A stretch of DNA of 64,000 nucleotides from Agrypnia vestita (taxonomy: Eukaryota > Arthropoda > Insecta > Trichoptera > Phryganeidae): the NCBI GenBank assembly GCA_016648135.1, contig JADDOH010000306.1, forward strand, positions 310,001-374,000. Reading direction: 5' to 3'. Shown piece after piece: positions 31,035-43,446 of this stretch (position 1 is the first letter of the stretch; every line of letters starts with the position of its first letter). Under the pieces are notes generated by a model. It had not been told where the DNA came from, ran no database searches, and worked only from the letters and a program-made list of their open reading frames with translations. The translations under genes were made by a program, and so were the position numbers.

Positions 31035-31528
31035 AATTCGTCCAAGAAATTACTCACCCACTCACACTTTTTTTTATTGAAATATTGGGTTATACTTTCG
31101 AAATCTTGCAGCACTTTATTTTTCAACGAAGTTTTTACCGAAAAAATCCTATAAGTACAAAGAATCCTCATTTTTTTTTACGCAAAACTGTGCCATATTC
31201 CTGACTTCGGATTTGTGTTCGGTACACCTCAAAACGAAATTTTTGTTAACGGAAGGATTTTGATGTAGACTATAATAGTGATATTCAGTGATTCTGCCGA
31301 GGCAGATTTTTGCCCGGCACTTTTGACAAATAGCAAAGTAAAATCGGGAATTGTTTTTTTGCTTTTCAAACGTCGCTGAAATAACCGATCCCTCTATAAG
31401 GGTGTGAAATCTAGATTTCACTTTGGGCAAATTGTTGGTTAAAGTATTGCGCAAGATTTACGGTTTAAGACTTCTAGATTCGGATGGAATAGTCGGATAC
31501 CAATAGCAGAACTATGAAAATGTCACAC

Positions 31529-31656
31529 AAAAGAGTTTCGGTGAGGTGCCCAGACCATCGCCATTTCAGCTTTGTTATTTTGCCAACTACATCTGCTACT
31601 TTGGTCCTTCGAATGTCTTCATTTCTTATTCTATTCGCAAGGGCACTCCGAACATA
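31529..31656 (-). pseudogene. RTE-type reverse transcriptase C-terminal remnant
   Basis: The minus strand reads RSALANRIRNEDIRRTKVAD, then VVGKITKLKWRWSGHL. This is the well-known segment after the polymerase (RIRNE.IR.RTKV.D....I..LKW.W.GH) of RTE-like LINEs. The catalytic part and the rest of the tail are absent. Confidence 0.78.
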
Positions 31657-31940
31657 ATACCCCCCCTATTCGGGATGTGTTATTGATGTATTCTTAAATA
31701 TCAGAAATGTTACGCATCTATGTATCAAATGTCAACAAAAACAAATATTGGAATATTCATTTAATATTTCGGCAATTTGTTTTTGATTTGCCCACAAAAA
31801 ATCACGCACTGGATTGATCTCAGAATAATAAATGATGAAAAACAAATGCGTGGTATTCGTTACCGTGTTTACTATTTATTTAATTCATTACCCGTCACGT
31901 TAATCTTACCTTTCAACACTTTTTTGATAATCTAACTAAC

Positions 31941-32172
31941 CATCACACGGTTTCCTCGCAGGAATAGAAAGAGAGGATGGTATGCCACACTCTTCTGTCC
32001 TGGCACACTAATTTTGAATCGTTCACTTTCGTGCATCTTCTGAAGCTTTTAATTAGGTCATCCTTCAATATTTGCAGGTCTTTCGCGGACGTCCCCTTTT
32101 CCTGACGCCACATGTATTTTTTTCACATCCTCTTGTCGCTTACACGTTCCACATTACCAAAACATCTCAGCG
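31941..32172 (-). pseudogene. LINE reverse transcriptase tail remnant
   Basis: The minus strand encodes, with stops and shifts, LRCFGNVERVSDKRM, a basic KGTSAKDLQ segment and CQDRRVWHTILSFYSCEETV. The same order is clearer at 54205-54645 (CQDRRAWRSILSAYLLDET). The two are copies of one family in the same orientation. Confidence 0.62.
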
Positions 32173-33495
32173 ATCTTTTCTTTATTATTTCAATTACTAC
32201 AAAGGTGTGCAGTTGGCATAAACTTAGATTATGCTGTTACCGACCGTAATAACCAGATCTACGCTGTGCGAAAACTGGATGTAATCTTTTTGACAATTAT
32301 TACACAATCTGCAGTTCTTCATGTTTTAATAACATCTACTACGATACAGTTAGCATAATATTCACTTACAATTTGTTCATTCTTCACTCTATTCATGTGC
32401 CTAAACGGCCGTATCTCCACCGCATACTTTTATTATTCCTCCACTTTCCTCCCCTTACTTTATTTATATTTATTATATTTACTCTACCAATTCAATCGTG
32501 TTCTTTTCAATCGAAACATATCTCTGAAAAATTACAGAAAGTAATCATTGAGCAAAAAGTTAATTATAATCATCTATTATGTGATTGCTGTATGGAATGC
32601 AGATAAATATTCGCTGGGTGAAAAATCTCTATTAGACTGAATATAAAATCAGGTCCGCCTTACAGACAGGATATGGGCTGGACGTATTGGTACACGATGA
32701 ATAATAATAAATGATTGCTTATGGATTTCGTGAAATTTATGAATCACCACATCTTTTCTGCGCCTCATCATCAGAGGTTAACGGGAGAATAATATTCTGA
32801 CTCATTCAGAAATAATTTACAGAACCAGTATTCAGGTCGGCTGAGCTGAGCTATGGGGAATCTTACGAGTTCTTAAAATTTTGACTCAAGTAGTATTTGA
32901 AATTCAGTCCTTGATTTAGTCAATGTAAGCGATAGCATAATAAAGTTAATTAAATTTTTGTCTCAATAATATTATAATGTTAATTTTATTCCACGAAATA
33001 TAAATTTGTATAAACAAATATACAAATTACAATAAACAAAAAATCAATATAATACACCCGTAAAAATAAAACGCTTAAAACACTTGATTTCAATAATTTA
33101 TAAGAGAACATAATGAGAAATTCGTAAATACAACGCATATGGCCAATATTGGCCGGTGTTTGGTCACGCATTTACGTAATTGTATGTATAATTGTTGACT
33201 GTGTATGTCTTAGGGTCAACAATTAAAAAGCTGAGAAATGGTCGTCCACAAAACAACTACAAATGTCGGATTTAAATACGTAATTTACCGTCCTTGCGAT
33301 AAAACGCTGTACGAAGTCGCCCAGCGACAGACAAATTTGCTCCTTTATTTCTTTCTCTCGTAGTAAGATTTTTAACACACAGCTGAGCGATTGCATTTTC
33401 ATTGTGTTTAGCCAACTTTCGTTTTTCTTTTGCTAATGGCTTGCATTAGTCATGGTACCGGGACTCGATCATGCGTTGCTCGTCATGCTTTGGAC
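32173..33495. other. No recognised gene
   Basis: AT-rich. Near 32752-32785 a CTCTGATGATGAGG stretch on the minus strand recalls the hammerhead first box but lacks the second. 33121-33380 is less AT-rich and single-copy here. Confidence 0.4.
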
Positions 33496-33800
33496 GACCA
33501 ATTCCTATCAACATAATAATTTCGTCGTCTGTCCGTCCGTCTGTCTGTCTCTTCCCGTAACTTCGTGTAACATCCGTAATTTCATTCAAATTCACGGCTA
33601 AAATAACGAAATTAAACGCCCTAGACGGGGCTTGAACCCCGGGCCACCAAACTCGAACTGGTCGTTTAACGCATATTGCTACGGCTGCCTCTCCGTGAAG
33701 CGCCAAAAAGATGCAATAAATAAATATACATATACTAGGGCTTAGTAAAGACGCGAAACAATATTCCTTCATTTTTGACGGGTTGCAGCTAGTTACTAAT
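33496..33800 (-). repeat. SINE family 1, best-preserved copy
   Basis: On the minus strand: TTTCGCGTCTTTACTAAGCC, a tRNA-like head with AGCCGTAGCAATATGCG and B box GGGGTTCAAGCCCC (33627-33640), a body with AATGAAATTACGGATGTTAC, then a GACAGACAGACGGACGGACA tail and CGAAATTATTATGTTGAT. The B box is perfect. Confidence 0.85.
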
Positions 33801-34363
33801 AATTATTATCATTGATTTGAGAACACTCCATTGCCCTCTTTTCGATATATAAGTTAACTTTACTGTCCCCGGTGAACAAAGTTATACATATATTACACAT
33901 GTATAATACTAACCCAAATACATATCATTTAGCATTACATGACATTTAGTCACACTTTCATCTCTCTCGAACATCATCACTTTCAATTTGTTAACATTCA
34001 TCAGACATTCACTCTCCATGCATAACATCGCACACCCTAGACATCGGGCACTGGGACAATGGTAATCATCTACTTCTTGTGCCATCAAGATTCCCCTTGT
34101 AAATCTGTGTTACCATTCCCTCCTCACCCATTCGTTTCACTTTAACTAAAAGTTATACATACTATACGGCCGTCTATACACTAGGGGATTGCATTGAGAA
34201 CATTGAAGCAAGACTTTTCCTAAGCGTATATTTTGAAAAAAAACCCGGTAATTATCATATTATTCAGATTTTAATATTTTAAAATATTCTGTCACATAAA
34301 TATTTAATTTCCAATATAAATTTACGTAAAAAGCCATGTTTCAATGTATTCGTTTCTCGCGCT
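33801..34363. other. No recognised gene
   Basis: AT-rich, no motif found. Confidence 0.4.
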
Positions 34364-34746
34364 TGCTATATTCATATTGCTTACCTGTAATATTGTTATA
34401 GTTAAATTTATTATAATATTAGGAAACTTATTAAGGATTCAGTATGTTTTTATTCAAATTTTTTATCGTTTTTATTCTTACTATTTAATATTGACCTAAT
34501 TAAAAAAAAGACTTACTTTTATTTCTTTTCCAAAAGTTCATTTTATTACATAATTCATAATTTTATTACGATGTTTTTACTTTGTACTTAAATGACAGAG
34601 TAGGATTATCTATCATAGTTATTAATGATCTTTAATTTTTATTTTTAGCTTTTGTTAATTTAAATATAATTTAAATTAGAATTCATATTTTAAATAAGAA
34701 TATAAGCATTATTGTTTTAACTTATAATTTTTATCTGGGGAGGAAG

Positions 34747-34986
34747 TTGTTTAGTGTAATGCATTTATTTAATGTAATAGTCGTATGTCCGCGAAAAATC
34801 ACGGTAATTTGGTGGTCGACCGTTGCGTGTTGCCTGAACCATTTTGTGGTGCGCGCTGATTGCGTGTATTTATCTCAAGTTCTAATTCCAGCTTCATTAC
34901 AGAAAGTTACAATAGTTAAATTTATTATATTTAGATTGCATACTCAAAAAATTTGTCATTTAGTAAGGTATACAGAAAAAATCTAA
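34747..34986 (+). other. 79-codon frame in duplication unit 1
   Basis: Encodes the same 79 residues as 35558-35797. The only difference inside the frame that I could find is synonymous (ATC to ATT). It includes a cysteine-containing basic part (VVCPRKITVIWWSTVACCLN). No family recognised; with so few differences the synonymous change is weak evidence for coding. Confidence 0.25.
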
Positions 34987-35557
34987 AAAATATTTGTTTA
35001 CCACAGGAATATTCATAATAACACGAGGACTTTTAATTAATTTAATTCAGTTAATTTTACTAAATAAATGTGCTTTAAATATCACAGCTGTGATATAAAA
35101 ATTAAAATTTCATTAAAAAATTAATATTATTGTTAAATTGTTTTTTTATGAGTGTACAATAATAAGTATGTTATATGCTATATTCATATTGCTTACCTGT
35201 AATATTATTATAGTTAAATTTATTATAATATTAGGAAACTTATTAAGGATTCAGTATGTTTTTATTCAAATTTTTATCGTTTTTATTCTTACTATTTAAT
35301 ATTGACCTAATTAAAAAAAAGACTTACTTTTATTTCTTTTCCAAAAGTTCATTTTATTACATAATTCATAATTTTATTACGATGTTTTTACTTTGTACTT
35401 AAATGACAGAGTAGGATTATCTATCATAGTTATTAATGATCTTTAATTTTTATTTTTAGCTTTTGTTAATTTAAATATAATTTAAATTAGAATTCATATT
35501 TTAAATAAGAATATAAGCATTATTTTTTTAACTTATAATTTTTATCTGGGGAGGAAG

Positions 35558-35797
35558 TTGTTTAGTGTAATGCATTTATTTAATGTAATAGTCGTATGTC
35601 CGCGAAAAATTACGGTAATTTGGTGGTCGACCGTTGCGTGTTGCCTGAACCATTTTGTGGTGCGCGCTGATTGCGTGTATTTATCTCAAGTTCTAATTCC
35701 AGCTTCATTACAGAAAGTTACAATAGTTAAATTTATTATATTTAGATTGCATACTCAAAAAATTTGTCATTTAGTAAGGTATACAGAAAAAATCTAA
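35558..35797 (+). other. 79-codon frame in duplication unit 2
   Basis: Protein identical to the frame 811 bp upstream; see that entry. Kept separate because both copies are open. Confidence 0.25.
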
Positions 35798-35984
35798 AAA
35801 ATATATGTTTACCACAGGAATATTCATAATAACACGAGGACTTTTAATTAATTTAATTCAGTTAATTTTACTAAATAAATGTGCTTTAAATATCACAGCT
35901 GTGTTATAAAAATTAAAATTTCATTAAAAAATTAATATTATTGTTAAATTGTTTTTTTATGAGTGTACAATAATAAGTATGTTA

Positions 35985-36698
35985 ATTTGTAATAATGAGC
36001 CTGCAGAAAAGCGTCTAGTAAGACAGTTCGTGATTCTAGTTATTTTTTAAGAATTGATAAATAAAACCGAGAAAATCTAAAAAATAAAAATAAACCGCAA
36101 TCTCTTTCAAATCTTTCTGGTAGAAAATAAACATGATCGTATAAAAAGGCGTAAGAAAATTGTCTGGAGGCGTTACGTGCAATATCAAATTTCGGCGGAA
36201 TCTTTAAGTGTATTTTGTGCGTAGCGGGGAAATAATATTCCGAGTGTATTTCTGAGAACCAGTCCGTGGAGAAAATGACGTTAAGCGAAATGAAATGTAC
36301 GTTCGTCAGAAAGTTTTTCCATTCGCTACCGCGGAGTGCGCAATGAAAATGTACAGCGTAAAGCGTACCACATCTGATTGAATAGGCACGCTCTTTGCAG
36401 GGTCGAAGTTGCCGCGCAACAAGATATTATATTTGAACACTTTTGAATTCATAAGAAAAATAATAAAAATAATGTCATGAACATGACACTACACAATACG
36501 GAAACATGAAATTAGATTACATTTTATGAAGAAAATAAGATCAGAAAATCATACGCAGTGAAACGAAGCTGCATAGTAAACTACCGGGGGCCTTAGAGAT
36601 AGTGATGTTCAAACCGTTGTATTAACCGGTTATTCGTGGTGCAGTTATTTGAGATTTGTATCTGATTGTATTGATAATCGGTAACTGAGATACATTTT
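35985..36698. other. Single-copy, partly GC-richer DNA, no gene seen
   Basis: 36170-36420 is noticeably less AT-rich and is not repeated in the window. No reading frame above 60 codons fits it. Candidate host non-coding sequence. Confidence 0.4.
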
Positions 36699-36746
36699 CT
36701 GTGCATAGTTTTCTGGGATATTCTGCCGTGTATATGTGATCTCTCT

Positions 36747-36789
36747 GGCCGACGTTTTGGATCCCATTGCAGGGTTCATCATCAGGGCT
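36747..36789 (-). ncRNA. Hammerhead-like motif, family A, minus strand
   Basis: AGCC, CTGATGAT, GAACCC with GGGATCC, AAAAC, GTC, GGCC. The first box is intact; G12 of the second box is changed to A. Confidence 0.45.
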
Positions 36790-36816
36790 GATGTACCATT
36801 GCAGGGTCCATCATCA

Positions 36817-36855
36817 GGGCTGATGGACCCTGCAATGGGATCCGAAACGTCGGCC
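36817..36855 (+). ncRNA. Hammerhead-like motif, family A, plus strand
   Basis: GGGC, TGATG, GGACCC... stem GACCC with GGGATC, intact GAAAC, GTC and GGCC. Two bases of the first box (A9 and the extra base) are missing at the fold-back centre. Confidence 0.42.
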
Positions 36856-37179
36856 AGAGAGGTCACACATACACGGCAGAATTTCCCAGAAAACTGTACA
36901 TAGAAGATTCTGAACGGCCGTGAAAACCCGAGAACATTTTTGAGATACATATATTGACTGGTAGCGATGGTTGCCCGTCGAAATACGTTACCATAATCGA
37001 TATAATCAGGTACATATCTCAAATATCAGTTATTGTGTAACCGGTTAAAATCACCAATTCACCTAATGTCTGTCGGTCCGTAACCTCCGTAACGTGCTGG
37101 ATTTACGACTTCAGATAATTAGAATGTGGCATGCAATCAGCACGCAGCTCAGGTTACACGCAATGGTCTTTATTAATTA

Positions 37180-37216
37180 TTATTATGTCTCGTGATTTTT
37201 CACGCTTTACGGCTAG
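37180..37216 (+). repeat. SINE family 1, 5' fragment
   Basis: TTATTATGTCTCGTGATTTT and TCACGCTTTACGGCTAGT match the start of the copy at 21505; the rest is absent. Confidence 0.55.
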
Positions 37217-38028
37217 TGTCATAACTAATAAGGTATGATAAACTTTTAAGAGGAAAATCAAAAAAACTGTAATGCTTACATTTCAATGAAATTTATATAC
37301 CTAAAGAATAAATTCAAAAAAATATATATAACATCTGTCAAATTTATTATTCGTGAGCGAATATCTAACCCATACAATCATGTTGATACTACGTCACTTT
37401 GGAACAACAAGGTAATTATGTGAATATATTCGAATTATACGTAAAATTTCTGAGAAATGTCAAGACATTTGTTAAACGTTATCATGTCAACATTAACGAA
37501 GTGTACAATGTTATATAATAGCGATCAAGGCATTATTTTTCGGATAAAGTAAACAAAAATGATATAACCGTAAAACGTTGTAAATAAAACGTAATCTACG
37601 TTACCGGTAGGTGCTTCTAATTTGCTTATTATTTGCTCTATCGTACATCAATTTTCATACATATGTTGAGCGTCCAGCGCAGAGTTTCTTTCGTTCTTTC
37701 TACCTTTGTCAATTGCAGCCTTCAACCCTACACATTAGTAATGGTACCAGAACTACAATATAAACTTCTGGATATTAAATAGCGCATTCGATAAGCATTT
37801 GGTGGTATTTTCAAGATCAAGAGAGATTTAGAGAGCGTATTGTGTACGTTTTTATATTATTTGTTACAGAACACGCACAGAAAAATCTCTCACTTTCTGT
37901 GCGAAGTTTCGCTCATGCGTGCTCCTACCTGTCACAACGTGAAATCATTATCATGTAGGCACAATAGTAAACACACCTCTTAACAACGTTTAATAATAAT
38001 CGCACTCTGGAGAAATGAATATATAAGC
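37217..38028. other. No recognised gene
   Basis: AT-rich. 37440-37510 has loose similarity to the interior of the MITE at 22947. Confidence 0.4.
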
Positions 38029-38100
38029 AGTTCTTCTTCTTCTCTGCGTGCCATCTCTTAACGGAGGCTGGCAATTGCCGTGGCAATCTTCACTTAGCGT
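38029..38100 (-). repeat. LINE 3' end with (GAA)n tail
   Basis: The minus strand reads CACGGCAATTGCCAGCCTCC, then GAGATGGCACGCAGAGAAGA and GAAGAAGAAC. In one frame this gives CHGNCQPPLRDGTQRRRR, a form commonly seen at LINE C-terminal ends. Confidence 0.45.
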
Positions 38101-39317
38101 ACTGTAATGCAAAATAATTCCATTTAATTGCACCGTCAGCAGACTCTTAAATTATGTTCCTCTGTTCCGACTTTTCATTTAATTTCATCCGTCATTTCAC
38201 CAGATTTTTCCCCGCATGATTAGTCTGCACTACTTATTTTTTATCGCGATCTTTTGTATAAAGAGCTAAAGAATAACAAAATAAATACTTTTTCCTGTCT
38301 TTCACCATGATGACAATTTATTTATATATTATTTGGAATCATTTTTTTATCCTATCTTCTATTATTCCAAGAAAGTGATCATTTACATTTGGATTTAAAG
38401 GAGCATTTCTTCCATTGCGACGGTCTCACGGAATCTTGAGAATGAGAATGAGAACCGATATCTTTGTATTCATAGGGTTGGTCTAAAAACCACAAAACCT
38501 ACCAAATTCTTACTCCTGCCAGGGGTTCATATTCCTCGCAAACTTCTGAGGAATTAAGAGTTCCGGTTCCAAAAATAACCCCACCGAGTTCCGGTGTTTA
38601 ATTTTTTTGTGTTTTTTTTTCTCTTGCATGTATCACAATCGCCACTGTAAGATATTGTCGTTTTTTTTTTTAAATATTACAACAAATGTTTATTTTTTCC
38701 TCTATCTTAGCGCTGAAATATTGTTCCTATCAAACTATGTTCAAATCTCCAAATAAATGAAGTCATTTCGACGAATCTCTTGGATTTGTAAAATTTTGAT
38801 TTGTACCATTTTTTTTTGTTTTTTGATTTGTACCATTCATTCTAAGAATTTGTTGACGCACTTTTCTGATCTTTCATCGAATAATTTACTTTATGACGTC
38901 ACCGTGGTTATGATCAAGGTGACACGAGTAATTTGATTATAGGCTGACGATGCACTGCTCTTGGCTGTGCAGTAAATGAAATTTACTGTCTAATGATATA
39001 CAGTCAATGTTGGCAAATCGAGAGTATTCGAGAAGGACAAAAATATGACTAGTACTGTTAATCGATAATTTATGCTTGGAATTATTGAGTAACTAGTGTA
39101 GAGTAAGTACGTTGTATTGCGAAGGATATACGTGAATATATAATTAATTAATTCAATTTGACATCAATTAAATTTTCTTTCATTTCTAATGTTGCGTTTT
39201 TTAGAGTATATCACTCCTTGACACTACTTAAACCAATTTTAAATATGTTTCCTAAAAATACAAAGGGCAGTGTAAAAAAAAATACGTGCCGGGAACATTT
39301 TTTTTCATTTATATATT
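38101..39317. other. AT-rich DNA, no gene seen
   Basis: Contains long T runs and a GAATGAGAATGAGAA run near 38440. No coding motif. Confidence 0.4.
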
Positions 39318-39476
39318 TTTTTCTAACGCTTCAACAGACCATGAGGCCCAATTACAGAAGGAAAACACATCACAAAAATACCCATGCTTGAGAAAGTCAC
39401 ATATTTTAATTGTGACCTCACCGGGAATTTCAGCGTGAGAAGCTAGTGTCTTGCCCACTGGGCTACGAGGACAGCT
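39318..39476 (-). repeat. tRNA-Val-like SINE (family 2), copy b
   Basis: Matches 30860-31034 through ACGCTTCAACAG, GAGGCCCAATTA, ACACATCACAAAA, ATTGTGACCTCACCGGGAAT. The B box region has lost several bases (GGGAATTTCAGCG), so its promoter is damaged. Confidence 0.82.
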
Positions 39477-40569
39477 TTCATTTTAATGAAGTTGCCAATT
39501 TTCTACTGGAAAAAATAGAGTGTCTTTACAGAGGATGTAAAAAAATCATTTGTTATGCTCCTTTTTAGTTTTCACTTAACCATACTTTTAAGTAAACATT
39601 AAAAAATGAATATCTCTTCTGAATAAGATCATTATTTTTTTAAAATTTGACATTATTTTATTTTAGAGAAAATTAACAGCACATCTATATCTATATTAAC
39701 AAATATAAAATAATGGATATTAAATTATGCCAATTACAAATTTTCCACTGAATATAGTAATTTATTAAAACAAGTGTGACCTAGTAAAATATTTTTTTAA
39801 AATTATTTTAACAGTGAGTGGCGAGGTGGAGGGGAATGTGGGACGGGAGTAGAAGGGAAGATAAATTGTATGAATTACTTTGGATGCGGTTGTGTAAATA
39901 TAACATAAGAAAGAAGAATAACTGTTGAATACCATTAAATTTATCGGTATTAGTTTAAGTACAATAAATATATAATCATTTTTTATTTTTCTTTAATAAC
40001 CATTTCCTTATAATAAATATTTTCAAAAATAATCAGAAACGTTAGAAGGTGTAGAAGAAAATACAGTATGTATGGTATTTTTATAATGATGTTATCACAA
40101 TTTAAAACCTCTTACAGTCTCCATCCATGCGCACCGTCGAGCAGAAAACGCTGACGTCACACCGCATAACGTACACTAGAATATTTTTCTAAAAATAATG
40201 GAAACTCGGATGCGTGTACGTCATACTCTGTGCGTCAGATGATTTCGCTGCTTTAGGGAATTTGGGCACTAGTGGTATTTTCACTGAATCATCGTTAAAT
40301 TAACAGGACGACATTAGGTATTAATAGTCCATTTAGCGCCCTTAACAGTAAAGTATTATAATAGGGCGGCCCTTCCCTTACAGTGGATAATTTCTGGTGT
40401 ACTGAGCCGAGGTACAAAGGTAATTAATCGTTTAGAGGCTTTATTTATTCTTGTTCTATTATGTAGTAAGGAGGAATTAATAGGCGACTGAGTAAACAAC
40501 TAAAACTGATACTAGATATAACCGGTCAAAAATGGCGGCACTTTTACATGCCGGTTCTTAAAGAATAAG
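39477..40569. other. AT-rich DNA, no gene seen
   Basis: No motif found. 40125-40400 is somewhat less AT-rich. Confidence 0.4.
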
Positions 40570-40975
40570 TATTTACTTATTTATAGCCGACACCCGTGAA
40601 TTTTTTTTTATATTTCCTCTGCCGGCAGTTACATGTACTATTCTAAAGCCTAGCGATTAGGCGGAACAAGAAATGGTTCGCGTCTTTGCTAAGTCCTATG
40701 TGTACTGTATTTTTTTACGGGTAATGCAGGCTACCGTTGTTGTAAACCGCTATCGTCGCCGCCTTCGAGTTTGCTGGCCAGGGGTTCAAGCCCCATCTCC
40801 GGCCGTTTAATTTGTTTTTTTTTTTTGCTGTGAATTCGAAGGCAATTACGGATGTAACAAGAAATTAACAAAGAAATTAAAGGAGATAGACAGATAGACG
40901 GACGGACGTATGGACGGGCAGACAGACAGATAACGAAATTATTATGTTTGATGATGTTGGCCTCTCCGGTATGGG
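40570..40975 (+). repeat. SINE family 1, copy
   Basis: Order as at 21505: TTCGCGTCTTTGCTAAGTCC, tRNA-like part with B box GGGGTTCAAGCCCC (40781-40794), GCAATTACGGATGTAAC, a long GACAGATAGACGGACGGACG tail, and CGAAATTATTATGTTTGATG at the end. Confidence 0.83.
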
Positions 40976-43213
40976 AAATTGAAATGTCATCACATCTCGC
41001 GATCCAAAATGAAACCTTACCCTAAATTCATTGAGATATGGCAGAAAATAAATAAATGCAGGAGAGGTGATAAGAAACTAAATACAAAATAATGAATGAC
41101 TAAGGAAAGTGTATGATATCGCCAAAATAACCCGGAAATTTAATATTTCGGGAGTATAATATTTAAGGAAACGTAAAATATGTACATATGTGTTGAATTC
41201 AGCAAGAAAATTTAATGTTAATTGGTTAGTCACATCTTAGAATAATCACTGGACAAATGTAGTCATCCAGTAGAACCTGAAAGTTCTGCTCTACTGATAA
41301 AAATATTAAATCCTCAGGAAATACGTTGCAGCAAATAAAAACGGACGGAAAAGAGTTAGATATGTGGGGAGGTCATTATCCAGTAGTTGATATACAACGG
41401 CTCGTAATGGTGATGTATATAAAAAAATAATGTATATAAATAATGTATATAAAAAAAGTGTATAAGTTGATATAAGTCAACAACAATTCATGAACAATAA
41501 TCAACATCAATTATTATCAATTTGTTAATAATAACAACAAATTGATAATAATTCATAACAACATCAATTCACCAACAATCAACAACAATTACTATCAACA
41601 AGTTAATAATAATTGATGTTTCCTGTTGAAATCCTGCTTAATATATATATTTAAAAAAATAATGTTCTGTCTTTACATTATTTTTCTTACAACCAATACA
41701 CTTAAAACCAAATACCAATTGATAGTACCTACAATACAGAGAAATAAAAGTGTACTAAATATCAGAACATTTATTATATGTGAAAGAAAATCAATTCAAT
41801 AAAGAAATATATTATAAAAATTATTTTATATTTATAATTATAATATATTTTGCTTTTTAGAGCTCCTTGTCTCTTGCTTTTTGATTCAACTTTTGTTCTC
41901 GAATTTTGACGAAGAAAATGCATATTCAAATAGCATTGATATTTAAGCATCACTACTTTGGACGGGTAAAATAACAGTTTATAATCAACATGTGTTTATT
42001 CATTAGCAAGCCTGGAGGTATTTAAGATGTGGCAATATCGAAGTACGCTAAACGTTGATTTATCTCGTGAGTTAAACCGTTAAGTAACCGTAACGCATAA
42101 GTAACGCAAGAGAACAAACAAAAACCATCAACTTTTAACAACTAACAACTTAGGACGCACTCATTATGCAGGGAAGATAAAATGCAGCAGAGGCGTTGGT
42201 ATAAAGATGTTATCTCCGATGTGTAATCTCAAAAAGTAACGAAAATGTCAAAAATTCCCGTATGTGTATTAAAAAAAGTATTTAAGGCATTTTCATTTTT
42301 TTTTCTGTTTTTTGTGCACACATATTTATGACAGTTTTATAGATCTCTCGAGCCGATTTGATTTATTCCGGTACTGTGTTGAGACAACATTTTTAATAGC
42401 TTAAGTGATCTTACGCAAAGTTTTTGGCCTTCGCTAAATGGTAAATTGATAAAGAAACAGAAAGCCTACAACTATACCAGTAGAGAGAATAGTGATCTAC
42501 GGAGGATCGTATTGGAACCCAGCAGAGGAACTTGGGGTTGTGATAGTCAACAATCAGCCTCAAGAGGAAATATAAGGATAAACATGGCGAATTCGAGGAC
42601 TGCATTGTGCATGATTTATGTGTCATTTTTTTAGGTGTAAGAAAAGGGTATTACCAATCCGATGGAAAGTAAAAAGCTGTAATAACGTATTAAACATGTC
42701 GAGCTATTAATATAAAGCGCTTCATCTTCCCTGACAACCCATACATCATGTGGGCATGATGGTACACAAAATGAAATCCGCCAGCCGGCCCTGCTAGTTG
42801 CCCCCTGGTGGGGTTTAAAGGGTTGCTCCGCCGCGCCAGGGGGGAGAGGGGTGAGGAGCTGTTGGATAATTCGAGTAGTCGTCGCCTTGAGAAACGTCAA
42901 TACGGGTTTATCAGAAACATCTCTGTTTACACAAATCCTTCGCAGAAACACGAGATCAATTTGTGAGGGACCCACACAATACAAAACATCAGTTCTTGGT
43001 ATTGGAATGCTCGATAATTATTCACGATATGAAAAAACGCTTTTTGGCGGGTTAGGTGAGTGTAGGTATAGGTGTTCTCGGAAGAAAATGCCCACCCATC
43101 CAAAGACAGCTTCTTGTGTCGGCACGAGACTTGTATTGCGTGTGTGGCGCATGTGTGTGTGTGTGATGGTTCAGGAGAGGCAGGGAGGAGTAGACAGTTA
43201 CAAGTTACAGTAA
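40976..43213. other. Mostly AT-rich, one GC-rich patch
   Basis: 41440-41630 is a low-complexity A/T/C tract of CAACAAT-like words. 42780-43000 is GC-rich and carries a 117-codon minus frame (42631-42984) and a 120-codon plus frame (42851-43213); neither has a motif I know. Confidence 0.35.
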
Positions 43214-43430
43214 ATTATACTCACGATTAACTGTGGTAATTTATTGATAACAATATACACAGGTGGCGTTAACAGAATGTTATGCTTGTTATGGTTACGG
43301 CCGTCGGCGAAAGAGCGAATGTACCTCTCAGTGGTCGGGTTCTGGCTAGCTGAATCGAGCTCCTGATTGGTGATGTCGCTCGATGCTTGCGGCTAGAGTC
43401 GCGACGGGTATGGACCACCGCATTGAAAGA
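43214..43430 (-). repeat. LTR-like or coding repeat, copy 2
   Basis: Reverse-complement homologue of 18085-18298. The AATAAATTACCACAGTTAAT end is identical. In one frame the minus strand reads ITNQELDSASQNPTTERY then SFADGRNH, parallel to the other copy. Confidence 0.55.
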
Positions 43431-43446
43431 AAATATTGTGTGTGTA

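Larger units (their letters stand above)
34364..35984. repeat. Head-to-tail duplication of an 811-bp unit
   Basis: 34364-35175 and 35176-35984 are nearly identical; I see about seven differences (for example ATTGTTATAG/ATTATTATAG, one T-run indel, AAATCACGG/AAATTACGG, ATATTTG/ATATATG). The junction word is TGCTATATTCATATTGC. Identity near 99 percent indicates a recent duplication or an assembly artefact. No terminal repeats mark it as a transposon. Confidence 0.95.
36700..36901. mobile_element. Foldback element, family A copy 4
   Basis: Long inverted arms 36700-36770 and 36835-36901 share TTTTCTGGGA, TTCTGCCGTGTATATGTGA and CTCTCTGGCCGACGTTT with their reverse complements. The centre repeats CCATTGCAGGGTYCATCATC twice and carries hammerhead-like cores on both strands. 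The outer right end GATTCTGAACGGCCGTGAAA is shared with copies 1 and 3. Confidence 0.8.

Noticed and set aside
32752..32785. CTCTGATGATGAGG on the minus strand as a further hammerhead-like motif
   Set aside because: The GAAAC box is only GAAAA, stem II does not pair and total spacing is about 33 instead of 42 nt.
36645..37022. 125-codon minus frame
   Set aside because: It runs through the foldback element at 36700-36901; the apparent peptide repeat comes from the inverted arms.
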